Assembly: GCA_964436465.1 (NCBI GenBank)
Contig: CAYTCV010000098.1
Coordinates: 1-6,717 of the forward strand
Length of the DNA: 6,717 nt
Direction of reading: 5' to 3'
Source of the DNA: RBG-13-66-14 sp964436465
Lineage (GTDB): Bacteria; RBG-13-66-14
Below the pieces are notes generated by a model. It worked only from the letters and a program-made list of their open reading frames with translations. It had not been told where the DNA came from and made no database searches. Shown in pieces: positions 1 through 5,120 of the stretch (positions are counted from its first letter, which is position 1; the number at the start of each line of letters is the position of its first letter). Position numbers and translations under genes: made by a program.

Positions 1-742
1 TGTCGATGAACCGGACGGCGAACTCGGCCTCGAGGTCGGTGTTGTAGGAGTACGCCGCGGCCTCGGTGCCGCCCCAGTTCTCCAGCCCCACCGTGGCGCT
101 GTGCCCCAGGTTGATGCCCGAGGCCAGCACCGTCTGGTAGTGGAACTCCACCATGTTGTTTATACCGTCCACGGGCCGCTCGTATATCTGCATCTGGAAC
201 CGGAACGGCCCCACGGAGAGGTAGCGGTGCCACGGGTCGTAGCTCAGGACCCAGATGTCGAGGTCGCCGGTGGTGTCGAGGTAGCTGTAGAGGTGGTCCC
301 CGGATATGCCGCGCAGGTCGTCCCAGGCGGCGGCGGCCAGGGCGTTGGGGGCGGTCGTGTCCGGGATGTTCTGGTTGGCGCCGGGTATGCCGGCGTTGCG
401 GAAGGAGAGGGCCCCGTTGCACCCCACGTAGACCGTGGAGCCGGCCGCGTAGTCGCGGTCGCAGAAGCGGATGGCGAAGGGGGTGGTCACGGTGACGCTG
501 GCCTCGTCGCCGATGCCGAGGTCGGTCCCGCCGCTGGCGTCAATCCAGTCGTATACGGGCGCCCAGGGCGACGTCTCATTGGAGTCCCAGAAGTAGTACC
601 CGGCGCCGTCACCGACAACGAGGCGGCCGAAATCCGGGCACTCCGCCCGGTATGTGACCGCCGCGGTCGTACCGCCGGCCTCGATGGCGTAACCCAACGC
701 GGCCGTCAGCGCGGCCAGCAAGAGCAGCATCGTCTTACGCAT
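1..742 (-). CDS. Secreted beta-sandwich protein, paralog A (3' end missing)
   Basis: The gene begins at ATG 742 and runs off the left edge after 247 codons without a stop, so the C-terminal domain is not seen. Residues 1-19 form a signal peptide (MRK, a Leu/Ala-rich core, then GYA). Residues 48-67 hold the family motif GYYFWDSNETSPWAPVYDW, followed by IDAS. This recalls the 'GYxxxDSxExxGPxYxWIDI' N-terminus I associate with exported proteins of several candidate phyla. The beta-rich domain follows: TVYVGCNG (103-110), NQNIPDTTAPN (123-133), INNMVEFHY (194-202), HSATVGLEN (214-222) and FAVRFID (241-247). Unlike its three neighbours it has Cys instead of Ser in the VGSNG motif and lacks the GDSWRD.G segment. 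An SD (GGAGGAG, 745-751) precedes the ATG. I infer export to the periplasm or surface; the function is unknown. Confidence 0.88.
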   Translation of the reverse strand, partial: MRKTMLLLLAALTAALGYAIEAGGTTAAVTYRAECPDFGRLVVGDGAGYYFWDSNETSPWAPVYDWIDASGGTDLGIGDEASVTVTTPFAIRFCDRDYAAGSTVYVGCNGALSFRNAGIPGANQNIPDTTAPNALAAAAWDDLRGISGDHLYSYLDTTGDLDIWVLSYDPWHRYLSVGPFRFQMQIYERPVDGINNMVEFHYQTVLASGINLGHSATVGLENWGGTEAAAYSYNTDLEAEFAVRFID

Positions 743-793
743 GGCTCCTCCCCGGGTCGAAAGGCACAAACGCGCCAATCTAACTCTAATGAT

Positions 794-822
794 AATATAT
801 CACCCAGAGTGGCCTCTGTCAA
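794..822 (-). promoter_or_regulatory. Sigma70-type promoter of paralog A
   Basis: Read on the minus strand, a perfect TTGACA (817-822) is followed after exactly 17 bp by TATATT (794-799), about 50 bp before the ATG at 742. Spacing and hexamers match the promoters of paralogs C and D. A further TTAGATTGG lies downstream (around 777-782) but has no -35 box at the right distance, so the TATATT is preferred. Confidence 0.75.
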
Positions 823-862
823 CCTTACCGAAGGGGTGCACAGGCATTAATACGTGGAATAT

Positions 863-895
863 CAATAAGTAAAGGCGACGGAAATTTCCGCCGCC
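863..895 (-). terminator. Probable intrinsic terminator of paralog B
   Basis: An inverted repeat at 874-895 (GGCGRCGGAAA arm facing TTTCCGYCGCC, one wobble pair) is followed on the minus strand by TTTACTTATT. It lies about 35 bp after the stop of paralog B. The T tract is interrupted, so the call rests on stem strength and position. Confidence 0.6.
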
Positions 896-904
896 CGATT
901 ACTC

Positions 905-921
905 GGGGACCGATGGTCCCC
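905..921 (-). repeat. Small hairpin in the 3' UTR of paralog B
   Basis: GGGGACC (905-911) and GGTCCCC (915-921) form a perfect 7-bp stem with a 3-nt loop, 8 bp past the stop codon. No T run follows. It may be a pause or mRNA-stability hairpin ahead of the stronger one at 874-895. Confidence 0.5.
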
Positions 922-929
922 CTTAATGT

Positions 930-2024
930 TTAGAAAACGGCCTTGATGATTCCCCAGCTCGACTCGACAACCGCCGACGCGGAGACCTCCAGGGAGAAGG
1001 CCCCCTCACTCTCGCGGGTGAGTCCGAGGTCGGTCTCCCGGGCCGTTACCTTCCACCAGTAGGAACCGGTCTCGCCGGTGCCGAAGATGTATTCCATCTC
1101 CGCTTCGGGCCCGGTATCGAAGCCCATGACCTCCCCGAAATCCGGGTCGCGGGCCAGATAGAGCGTGTACAGGAGCTGGCCGTGCCCGCCGTATACGGGC
1201 TCCTCCCAGGTGAAGCGAATGGTCTCACCCGGCGAGACGATGGAACCATCCTTGGGCGTCACGAGGCTGAAAGTGCCCAGGTGGTCGTCTACGTAAAGCT
1301 CATCCACGAAACGGACGGCGAACTCGTCGGGGAGGACGGGCTGGTCGAAGGAGTAGCGCGCCGCCTCGAAGCCCGTCGGTCCCTCCAGCCCCACCGTGGC
1401 CGAGGCCCCGTGGTCCCGCCACGAATCGCCCTCCAGGTCCCGGTAGCGAAACTCCAGGGTGTTGTTGACGCCGGTCGTGTCCATCTCGTAGAAGACCACC
1501 TGGAACTCGATGGGGTCAATCAAGACCCGGTCGAAATACCAGGGCGACCAGGTGACGTACCACCGCCTGTCGGGGGCCGTCCCCTCCAGGTCCAGATAAA
1601 TCCTTCCGTCCGTAGAGCCGTCGAGGTTGTCCCACAGGGGGGAGATGACGCCGTTGGGCGGTGTCGGGTCGGGGACGCGCTGGTTGATGGGCCCCGCCAG
1701 GCCCGATTCCGAAAAACTCAGCATCCCGTTGGAGCCCACGTAGAGGAGCGAGTCGGCCGGGTGGAGCTCACCGCAGTAGCATATGTCGAAGGGGATGATG
1801 GTGGGCCAGTAGACGTCGTCGCCGCACCAGCCCTGGGAAACGGTGGGCTTGTACCATTCGTACTCCGGCGCCCACTCCCCCGGCTCCATGGAATCCCAGA
1901 AATAGTAGCCGGCGTCGGCTCCACCGCGGGGCGGGACGCCCGTCGGTCCGGTCGAAAAGACGGTGGCCCCGGACGCGACGCCCGCGAGAGCCGCGATTAG
2001 ACACAGGCACAGGATGAAGCGCAT
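930..2024 (-). CDS. Secreted two-domain beta protein, paralog B
   Basis: The protein has 364 residues from ATG 2024. The frame stays open upstream to 2240, but the shorter start is chosen because AGGAGGA (2028-2034) sits 4 nt before it, and a signal peptide (MRFILCLCLIAALAGVASGA) begins exactly there. Residues 39-57 carry GYYFWDSMEPGEWAPEYEW. The beta domain includes LLYVGSNG (93-100), PINQRVPD (112-119), WDNLDG (131-136), PIEFQVVFYE (171-180), GDSWRDHGASATVGLE (199-214) and FAVRFVD (235-241). A fibronectin/Ig-like domain spans about 251-347, with IRFTWEEP and SYWWKVTA. The protein ends ESSWGIIKAVF. Cys67, Cys82 and Cys84 occur in the mature part; Cys84 is the position shared by all paralogs. 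No catalytic motif is recognised; a surface or secreted binding/structural role is inferred. Its upstream region differs from those of the other family members. Confidence 0.9.
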   Translation of the reverse strand: MRFILCLCLIAALAGVASGATVFSTGPTGVPPRGGADAGYYFWDSMEPGEWAPEYEWYKPTVSQGWCGDDVYWPTIIPFDICYCGELHPADSLLYVGSNGMLSFSESGLAGPINQRVPDPTPPNGVISPLWDNLDGSTDGRIYLDLEGTAPDRRWYVTWSPWYFDRVLIDPIEFQVVFYEMDTTGVNNTLEFRYRDLEGDSWRDHGASATVGLEGPTGFEAARYSFDQPVLPDEFAVRFVDELYVDDHLGTFSLVTPKDGSIVSPGETIRFTWEEPVYGGHGQLLYTLYLARDPDFGEVMGFDTGPEAEMEYIFGTGETGSYWWKVTARETDLGLTRESEGAFSLEVSASAVVESSWGIIKAVF

Positions 2025-2027
2025 TAA

Positions 2028-2034
2028 TCCTCCT
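2028..2034 (-). promoter_or_regulatory. Shine-Dalgarno site fixing the start of paralog B
   Basis: AGGAGGA on the minus strand, with ATTA between the AGGAGG core and ATG 2024. It rules out the upstream in-frame ATG at 2240, which would add 72 residues without hydrophobic signal character and bury the real signal peptide. Confidence 0.9.
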
Positions 2035-2088
2035 CGATTACTAATTGATTGGCCCGAAGGGTCGTGGAGTAAGAGCATTCGGTATAAC

Positions 2089-2104
2089 AGCCAAATCCGT
2101 GCCA
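2089..2104 (-). promoter_or_regulatory. Candidate sigma54 (-24/-12) promoter of paralog B
   Basis: On the minus strand TGGCACGGATTTGGCT matches the sigma54 pattern TGGCACG-N4-TTGCW with a single mismatch (the second T of TTGC). The GG and GC elements have the correct phase. The site lies 64 bp before ATG 2024. No TTGACA-N17-TAnATT promoter like those of paralogs A, C and D is present here. The best sigma70 alternative is a weak TGTTATAC extended -10 nearby. The match could be chance; no activator is encoded in the window. Confidence 0.4.
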
Positions 2105-2123
2105 GATGACGCCGGGCGTCATC
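2105..2123. repeat. 19-bp perfect palindrome upstream of paralog B
   Basis: GATGACGCC-G-GGCGTCATC directly abuts the sigma54-like element. It could be a regulator-binding site. However, CGTCATC also occurs in the tails of the three repeat copies nearby (2204-2210, 2258-2264, 2476-2482), so it may belong to the repeat family. Confidence 0.55.
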
Positions 2124-2173
2124 CTCCGCAGTCCTCGGGCCGACCTGAACGGCGCGCCGACGGGTGGGGGAGA

Positions 2174-2213
2174 GGGGCGGGCGGGCACAGAGACCCGCCC
2201 CTACGTCATCGCA
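2174..2213. repeat. CTACGTCATCGCA-tailed hairpin repeat, copy 1
   Basis: GGGGCGGG (2174-2181) pairs with CCCGCCCC (2194-2201), then the tail TACGTCATCGCA. The 18-nt segment CGCCCCTACGTCATCGCA (2196-2213) is identical in copy 3 at 2468-2485. Confidence 0.75.
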
Positions 2214-2220
2214 TTTCGCG

Positions 2221-2267
2221 GCGGCCTGCGGGGGACGCATCCCACAGGTCCGCCCTACGTCATCGCA
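2221..2267. repeat. CTACGTCATCGCA-tailed hairpin repeat, copy 2
   Basis: GCGGCCTG (2221-2228) faces CAGGTCCGC (2245-2253) as an imperfect stem with one bulge. The tail CGCCCTACGTCATCGCA (2251-2267) has one C fewer than copies 1 and 3. Confidence 0.65.
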
Positions 2268-2303
2268 AAATCGCCGTCGGTCCTGGGTGAGGGGTGCATG
2301 TCC

Positions 2304-2326
2304 CCTTCCCCCCTTTGGGGGGAAGG
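2304..2326. repeat. G/C-run palindrome, 10-bp stem
   Basis: CCTTCCCCCC (2304-2313), a TTT loop, then GGGGGGAAGG (2317-2326), a perfect stem. A similar run, GGGAAGGGGGG, follows at 2329-2339 and could compete for pairing. Confidence 0.8.
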
Positions 2327-2349
2327 TCGGGAAGGGGGGTGCAGCGGTC

Positions 2350-2387
2350 CCCTCTCCCGTCCAGGGAGAGGGCTAGGGTGAGGGTAA
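2350..2387. repeat. CCCTCTCCC palindrome with TAGGGTGAGGGTAA tail
   Basis: CCCTCTCCC (2350-2358) and GGGAGAGGG (2364-2372) form a perfect 9-bp stem with loop GTCCA. The tail TAGGGTGAGGGTAA (2374-2387) is identical to 6668-6681 at the end of the dehydrogenase gene. Similar 'CCCTCACCCTAGCCCTCTCCC' text is, in my memory, common between genes in many bacterial genomes. Confidence 0.75.
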
Positions 2388-2398
2388 GGCGTGAACAC

Positions 2399-2420
2399 GG
2401 CGGGGACCAATATCCCCGCC
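2399..2420. repeat. GGCGGGGA hairpin
   Basis: GGCGGGGA (2399-2406) and TCCCCGCC (2413-2420) form a perfect 8-bp stem with a 6-nt loop. The arm is close in sequence to the two GGCGGGG hairpins at 2518-2577. Confidence 0.7.
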
Positions 2421-2446
2421 ATACAATTAGAACCGCGCAATTCCTC

Positions 2447-2485
2447 GTAGGGGCCGACCTAAAGGTCCGCCCCTACGTCATCGCA
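2447..2485. repeat. CTACGTCATCGCA-tailed hairpin repeat, copy 3
   Basis: GTAGGGGC (2447-2454) pairs with GCCCCTAC (2469-2476) and GACCT (2456-2460) with AGGTC (2463-2467). A single C-C mismatch and a 2-nt centre complete a nearly perfect 30-nt palindrome. The tail runs to 2485. This is the cleanest copy and probably best defines the unit. Confidence 0.8.
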
Positions 2486-2517
2486 ACAGGCGAGGCCGGG
2501 AACGACGAAAAATATAA

Positions 2518-2577
2518 GGCGGGGTTTTAAACCCCGCCCGAGACCTCAATAAAAAGGCGGGGTATCAACCCCGCCTT
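2518..2577 (-). terminator. Tandem hairpin terminator of paralog C
   Basis: On the minus strand the first hairpin is AAGGCGGGG-TTGATA-CCCCGCCTT (2554-2577), immediately followed by a run of T through 2551, a standard intrinsic terminator about 70 bp after the stop of paralog C. A second, similar palindrome (GGCGGGGTTT / AAACCCCGCC, 2518-2538) follows and is trailed by TTATATTTTT, giving a back-up terminator. The two share AAGGCGGGGT...AACCCCGCC, so they look like duplicated copies of one element. Confidence 0.8.
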
Positions 2578-2647
2578 ATCTATCTAGCGGAACACAATCA
2601 GTCGTTCAACCACCAGGCGCCGAAACCGCGCCCGCGAGGAAGGCCGG

Positions 2648-3778
2648 CTAGTACTGGGCCTTAATCTGGCCCCAGGTCGCGGTTGTAACTCCTACACCGG
2701 TGACGGTGAAGTCGAAGACGTCGTTGCACCACTCGTTGATGCCGATGTCGTCCTCCTCGGCGTACACCTTCCACCAGTAGTGCCCCGTGTCGTCGCTGCC
2801 GTAGATGTAGTCGAACCAGGCGTTCGTGTCGCGGTCGAAGACCATGGGGTTGTTGAAGTCCGCGTTGTCGGCGATGTAAAGGGTGTAGTGAATTTCCCCG
2901 TGGCCCGTGTATTCGGGGACTTCCCAGGAAAAGTGGACGGTTTCGCCGGTAAAGACCAAGTCCCCGTCCGCGGGGGTGAGCAGGTTGAATTCGCCCATCT
3001 GGTCGTCCACCCAGTTCGAGTCCACGAAGAGGATGGCGAGATGGTTGGATATGATTTCCTGGTTGTAGGAGTACTGGATGGCGTCGGTGCCGCTGGAGTT
3101 CTCCAGACCCACGGTGGCGGAGGTTCCGTTGTCGCGCCAGGAGTCGCCGATGACGTCCTTGTAGCGGAGCTCGACGGAGTTGTTCACGGTGTCCAGCGGC
3201 GCCTCGTAGATGAGAATCTGGAACTCGATGGGGTCCGCGCTGGCCTCGTAGAAGTACCACGGCGAATAGGTGATGACGAGCTTGCGGGTCGGGGCGGAAC
3301 CGGCCGTCTCCACGTAGATTTCTCCGGTGGAGTAGCCGGACAGGTTGTCCCAGAACGCCGCGATGATGTTGTTGGGCGACGTGGAGTTGGGGAGGTTCTG
3401 GTTGATGGGGTTATCCATGCCGGTGGAGCCGAAGCCCAGGATACCGTTGGAGCCGATGTAAAAATCGGACCCCGCGGCATGGTCTCCGCCGCAGAACTTC
3501 ACGTCGAAGGGCAGGGTGGTGGTCCAGTACGTGTCGTCCCCCTGCCAGCCCTGCGGGCCGTGCGGCGTGCGCCAGTTGTACAAGGGCGCCCACTCGCCGG
3601 ACTCGTGCGAATCCCAGAAGTTGTAACCCGCACCGTCACCGAATATCAGATGCGAAAATTCGGGATGCAGTGCCGTCACCACAGCGGGTGTAGAAGGGGA
3701 TTCCTCTTGGACGCTTAACGTTGCGGCCGCAAAGACCGAAACGGACACCAGGAGGATAAAAAACAGAACCTTGTGCAT
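2648..3778 (-). CDS. Secreted two-domain beta protein, paralog C
   Basis: The protein has 376 residues from ATG 3778. An adjacent ATG at 3781 would add one Met, but it leaves only 1 nt to the SD, while 3778 gives the same 4-nt spacing as paralogs A and B. Residues 1-19 are a signal peptide (MHKVLFFILLVSVSVFAAA). Motifs in order: GYNFWDSHESGEWAPLYNW (51-69), GWQGDDTYW (77-85), FYIGSNGILGF (106-116), NPINQNLPN (123-131), FWDNLSGYSTGEIYV (142-156), YSPWYF (171-176), PIEFQILIYE (183-192), GDSWRDNGTSATVGLEN (211-227). A fibronectin/Ig-like domain covers about 264-360 (HFSWEVPEYTGHG, HYWWKVYAEEDD). It ends TATWGQIKAQY. Mature cysteines are Cys96, shared by the family, and Cys351. Closest in appearance to paralog D. 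Export and a structural or binding role are inferred. Confidence 0.92.
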   Translation of the reverse strand: MHKVLFFILLVSVSVFAAATLSVQEESPSTPAVVTALHPEFSHLIFGDGAGYNFWDSHESGEWAPLYNWRTPHGPQGWQGDDTYWTTTLPFDVKFCGGDHAAGSDFYIGSNGILGFGSTGMDNPINQNLPNSTSPNNIIAAFWDNLSGYSTGEIYVETAGSAPTRKLVITYSPWYFYEASADPIEFQILIYEAPLDTVNNSVELRYKDVIGDSWRDNGTSATVGLENSSGTDAIQYSYNQEIISNHLAILFVDSNWVDDQMGEFNLLTPADGDLVFTGETVHFSWEVPEYTGHGEIHYTLYIADNADFNNPMVFDRDTNAWFDYIYGSDDTGHYWWKVYAEEDDIGINEWCNDVFDFTVTGVGVTTATWGQIKAQY

Positions 3779-3782
3779 CATT

Positions 3783-3788
3783 CCTCCT
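3783..3788 (-). promoter_or_regulatory. Shine-Dalgarno site favouring the second ATG of paralog C
   Basis: AGGAGG on the minus strand lies 1 nt before ATG 3781 and 4 nt before ATG 3778. The second spacing equals that of paralogs A and B, so 3778 is the preferred start. Confidence 0.75.
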
Positions 3789-3807
3789 TATCCAGGAAAA
3801 AGGGATA
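3789..3807 (-). promoter_or_regulatory. Leader inverted repeat TATCC...GGATA, paralog C
   Basis: On the minus strand GTATCCCT (starting near 3808) and GGATAA enclose a 9-nt loop and abut the SD. The same pair, with a 7-nt loop, occurs in the leader of paralog D (5097-5113) but not in A or B. It could be a leader hairpin affecting mRNA stability or ribosome access, or simply shared ancestry of the two leaders. Confidence 0.4.
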
Positions 3808-3820
3808 CCACGCGGGGGGC

Positions 3821-3849
3821 AATCTAACACCGGAATTGGGTCTTGTCAA
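3821..3849 (-). promoter_or_regulatory. Sigma70-type promoter of paralog C
   Basis: On the minus strand TTGACA (3844-3849), a 17-bp spacer and TAGATT (3821-3826), about 43 bp before ATG 3778. Box sequences and spacing are identical to the promoter of paralog D. It starts only about 17 bp past the T tract that ends paralog D, so the units are tightly packed but separately transcribed. Confidence 0.8.
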
Positions 3850-3866
3850 GAAAAACAAACGCAAAA

Positions 3867-3901
3867 TTTTTATGAGGGGCGGTATCCGGAGCCGCCCCTC
3901 A
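3867..3901 (-). terminator. Probable intrinsic terminator of paralog D
   Basis: On the minus strand TGAGGGGCGG (3892-3901), a 9-nt loop and CCGCCCCTCA (3873-3882) form a perfect 10-bp stem. It is followed by TAAAAATTTT, so the T run begins 6 nt after the stem. It lies about 20 bp past the stop codon of paralog D. Confidence 0.65.
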
Positions 3902-3921
3902 CTGATTCGCCGGCGGAAAGA

Positions 3922-5058
3922 CTATTCGAAGTTGGCCTTAATTCGGCCCCAGCTTGATTCGGCGACGCCCACGTCGCTGACGACGAGCCGGTTCGTCTCC
4001 TCGGACCATTTACTGAGGCCGAGGACGGACTCGGTAACGATGACCTTCCACCAATAGGTGCCGGTGTCGTCGGAGCCGAAAACGTAGCGGTAGTTGGTGT
4101 CGGTTCCGGTGTCGAAGATGGTGGGGTCGTTGAAGTTCGGGCTGTCGTCCAGGTACATCTTATAGGTGACGGTGCCGGAACCGGTGTATTCCGAGGCCTC
4201 CCAACTGAAATCCACCCAATCACCTATCATGGCGGTATAGCCGTCCTCGGGGGCGATGAGATGGAAATCGCCGAGCTGGCTGTCCACGTAATCGCTGTCC
4301 ACGAAGCGGACGGCCAGACGGTTGGTGATGACCGGCGTGTTGTAGGAGTACTTGGCGGCGGTGACGCCGGCGTTGTCCTCCAGGCCCACCGTCGCGGAGA
4401 ACCCGTTGTCGCGCCAGGAGTCACCGATGACGTCATTGTAGCGGAACTCGATGGTGTTGTTGATGTTGGATAAGCTGGTCTCGCGGATGAGGACCTGGAA
4501 CTCGATGGGGTCCGCGGGGGCCAGGTCGTAGTACCAGGGCGAGTAGGTGATGAACAGCGCGCGGTTGGGCGCGGTGCCGATGACGTCCACCGCGATGTCG
4601 CCGGACGTGTAGCCGGTCAGGTTGTCCCAGAACGCGGCGATGACGGCGTTCGGCGATGCCGAGACCGGGATGTCCTGGTTAATCGGCTCGTCCATCTTCG
4701 TGGAGATGAACCCGATGATGCCGTTGGAGCCGATGTAGAGGTTCGTCCCCGCGTTGTGGCGGTTGCCGCATAATGTCACGGTGAAGGGCAGCGTTACGGT
4801 CCAGTACGTGTCGTCGCCGTGCCATCCCATGAAATTGACCGGTGGCCGCCAGGCGTAGTTGGGCGCCCAGGGGTCGGTCTCGCTGGAATCCCAGAAGTAG
4901 TAACCACCCCCTCCGCCCTGAGCCAGCGGGGAAAATCCCGAGTGAACCGCGCCGGTTTCGAGGACCGGGGGGAGGGTACTTTCCGCTTGCACCGTCAAGG
5001 CGTTACCCGCTAGGGCGGCCGCCGACAGCAGGACAAGCATGAACAAGCACTTCCTCAT
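3922..5058 (-). CDS. Secreted two-domain beta protein, paralog D
   Basis: The protein has 378 residues from ATG 5058. An in-frame GTG at 5064 lies within the SD itself and is rejected. Residues 1-20 are a signal peptide (MRKCLFMLVLLSAAALAGNA). Motifs: GYYFWDSSETDPWAPNYAW (52-70), GWHGDDTYW (78-86), LYIGSNGIIGF (107-117), EPINQDIP (124-131), FWDNLTGYTSGDI (143-155), YSPWYY (172-177), PIEFQVLI (184-191), GDSWRDNGFSATVGLED (212-228), LAVRFVD (248-254). A fibronectin/Ig-like domain follows at about 264-361 (FSWEASEYTGSG, TYWWKVIVTE). It ends ESSWGRIKANFE, one residue longer than the tails of B and C. The mature protein has a single cysteine, Cys97, at the family-wide position. It has its own promoter and terminator and opens the visible array. 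Function unknown; export inferred. Confidence 0.92.
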   Translation of the reverse strand: MRKCLFMLVLLSAAALAGNALTVQAESTLPPVLETGAVHSGFSPLAQGGGGGYYFWDSSETDPWAPNYAWRPPVNFMGWHGDDTYWTVTLPFTVTLCGNRHNAGTNLYIGSNGIIGFISTKMDEPINQDIPVSASPNAVIAAFWDNLTGYTSGDIAVDVIGTAPNRALFITYSPWYYDLAPADPIEFQVLIRETSLSNINNTIEFRYNDVIGDSWRDNGFSATVGLEDNAGVTAAKYSYNTPVITNRLAVRFVDSDYVDSQLGDFHLIAPEDGYTAMIGDWVDFSWEASEYTGSGTVTYKMYLDDSPNFNDPTIFDTGTDTNYRYVFGSDDTGTYWWKVIVTESVLGLSKWSEETNRLVVSDVGVAESSWGRIKANFE

Positions 5059-5063
5059 GACCA

Positions 5064-5069
5064 CTCCTT
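5064..5069 (-). promoter_or_regulatory. Shine-Dalgarno site fixing the start of paralog D
   Basis: AAGGAG on the minus strand ends 5 nt before ATG 5058. Its last G is the first base of the in-frame GTG 5064, so that GTG cannot be the start served by this site. Confidence 0.85.
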
Positions 5070-5096
5070 TGGTTTCAGAGTGAAAATCGTGTAATT

Positions 5097-5113
5097 TATC
5101 CTTCCGAGGGATA
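5097..5113 (-). promoter_or_regulatory. Leader inverted repeat TATCC...GGATA, paralog D
   Basis: On the minus strand TATCC (5109-5113), loop CTCGGAA and GGATA (5097-5101) lie just downstream of the -10 box, close to the expected 5' end of the mRNA. The counterpart in paralog C is at 3789-3807. A longer overlapping inverted repeat, TTATCCT (5096-5102) with AGGATAA (5116-5122), reaches into the -10 box and could act as an operator. Confidence 0.4.
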
Positions 5114-5120
5114 CGAGGAT

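Larger units (their letters stand above)
2101..2577. repeat. Intergenic hairpin-repeat cluster
   Basis: This roughly 480-bp stretch fills most of the gap between paralogs C and B. It contains at least eight inverted repeats and no convincing gene: the open frames through it lack signal peptides and recognisable protein, and they consist of G/C-run repeat sequence. Components are listed separately. A 10-nt segment GGGCCGACCT recurs at 2137-2146 and 2451-2460, so parts of the cluster are related to one another. It resembles extragenic palindromic (REP/BIME-like) repeat clusters; whether it moves or is transcribed cannot be seen. Confidence 0.75.

Noticed and set aside
101..850. Long plus-strand open frame opposite paralog A, and similar ones at 1182-2000 and 2780-3718
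   Set aside because: They lie antisense to genes with clear signal peptides, conserved motifs, promoters and SD sites. Their translations are Val/Gly/Arg-rich repeats typical of the complement of GC-rich coding DNA.
2025..2240. 72-residue N-terminal extension of paralog B
   Set aside because: The extension would be coded by repeat-derived sequence and would place the signal peptide internally. A good SD and the family start lie at 2024.
2174..2485. Possible CRISPR array from the repeated CGCCCCTACGTCATCGCA
   Set aside because: Only three copies at unequal spacing (about 54 and 218 bp), each joined to a different hairpin, with no regular spacers and no cas genes.
2294..2530. Short open frames within the repeat cluster (also 2045-2290, 2106-2381, 2255-2440 on either strand)
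   Set aside because: They consist of palindromic G/C runs, have no supporting SD or domain, and overlap in several frames at once.
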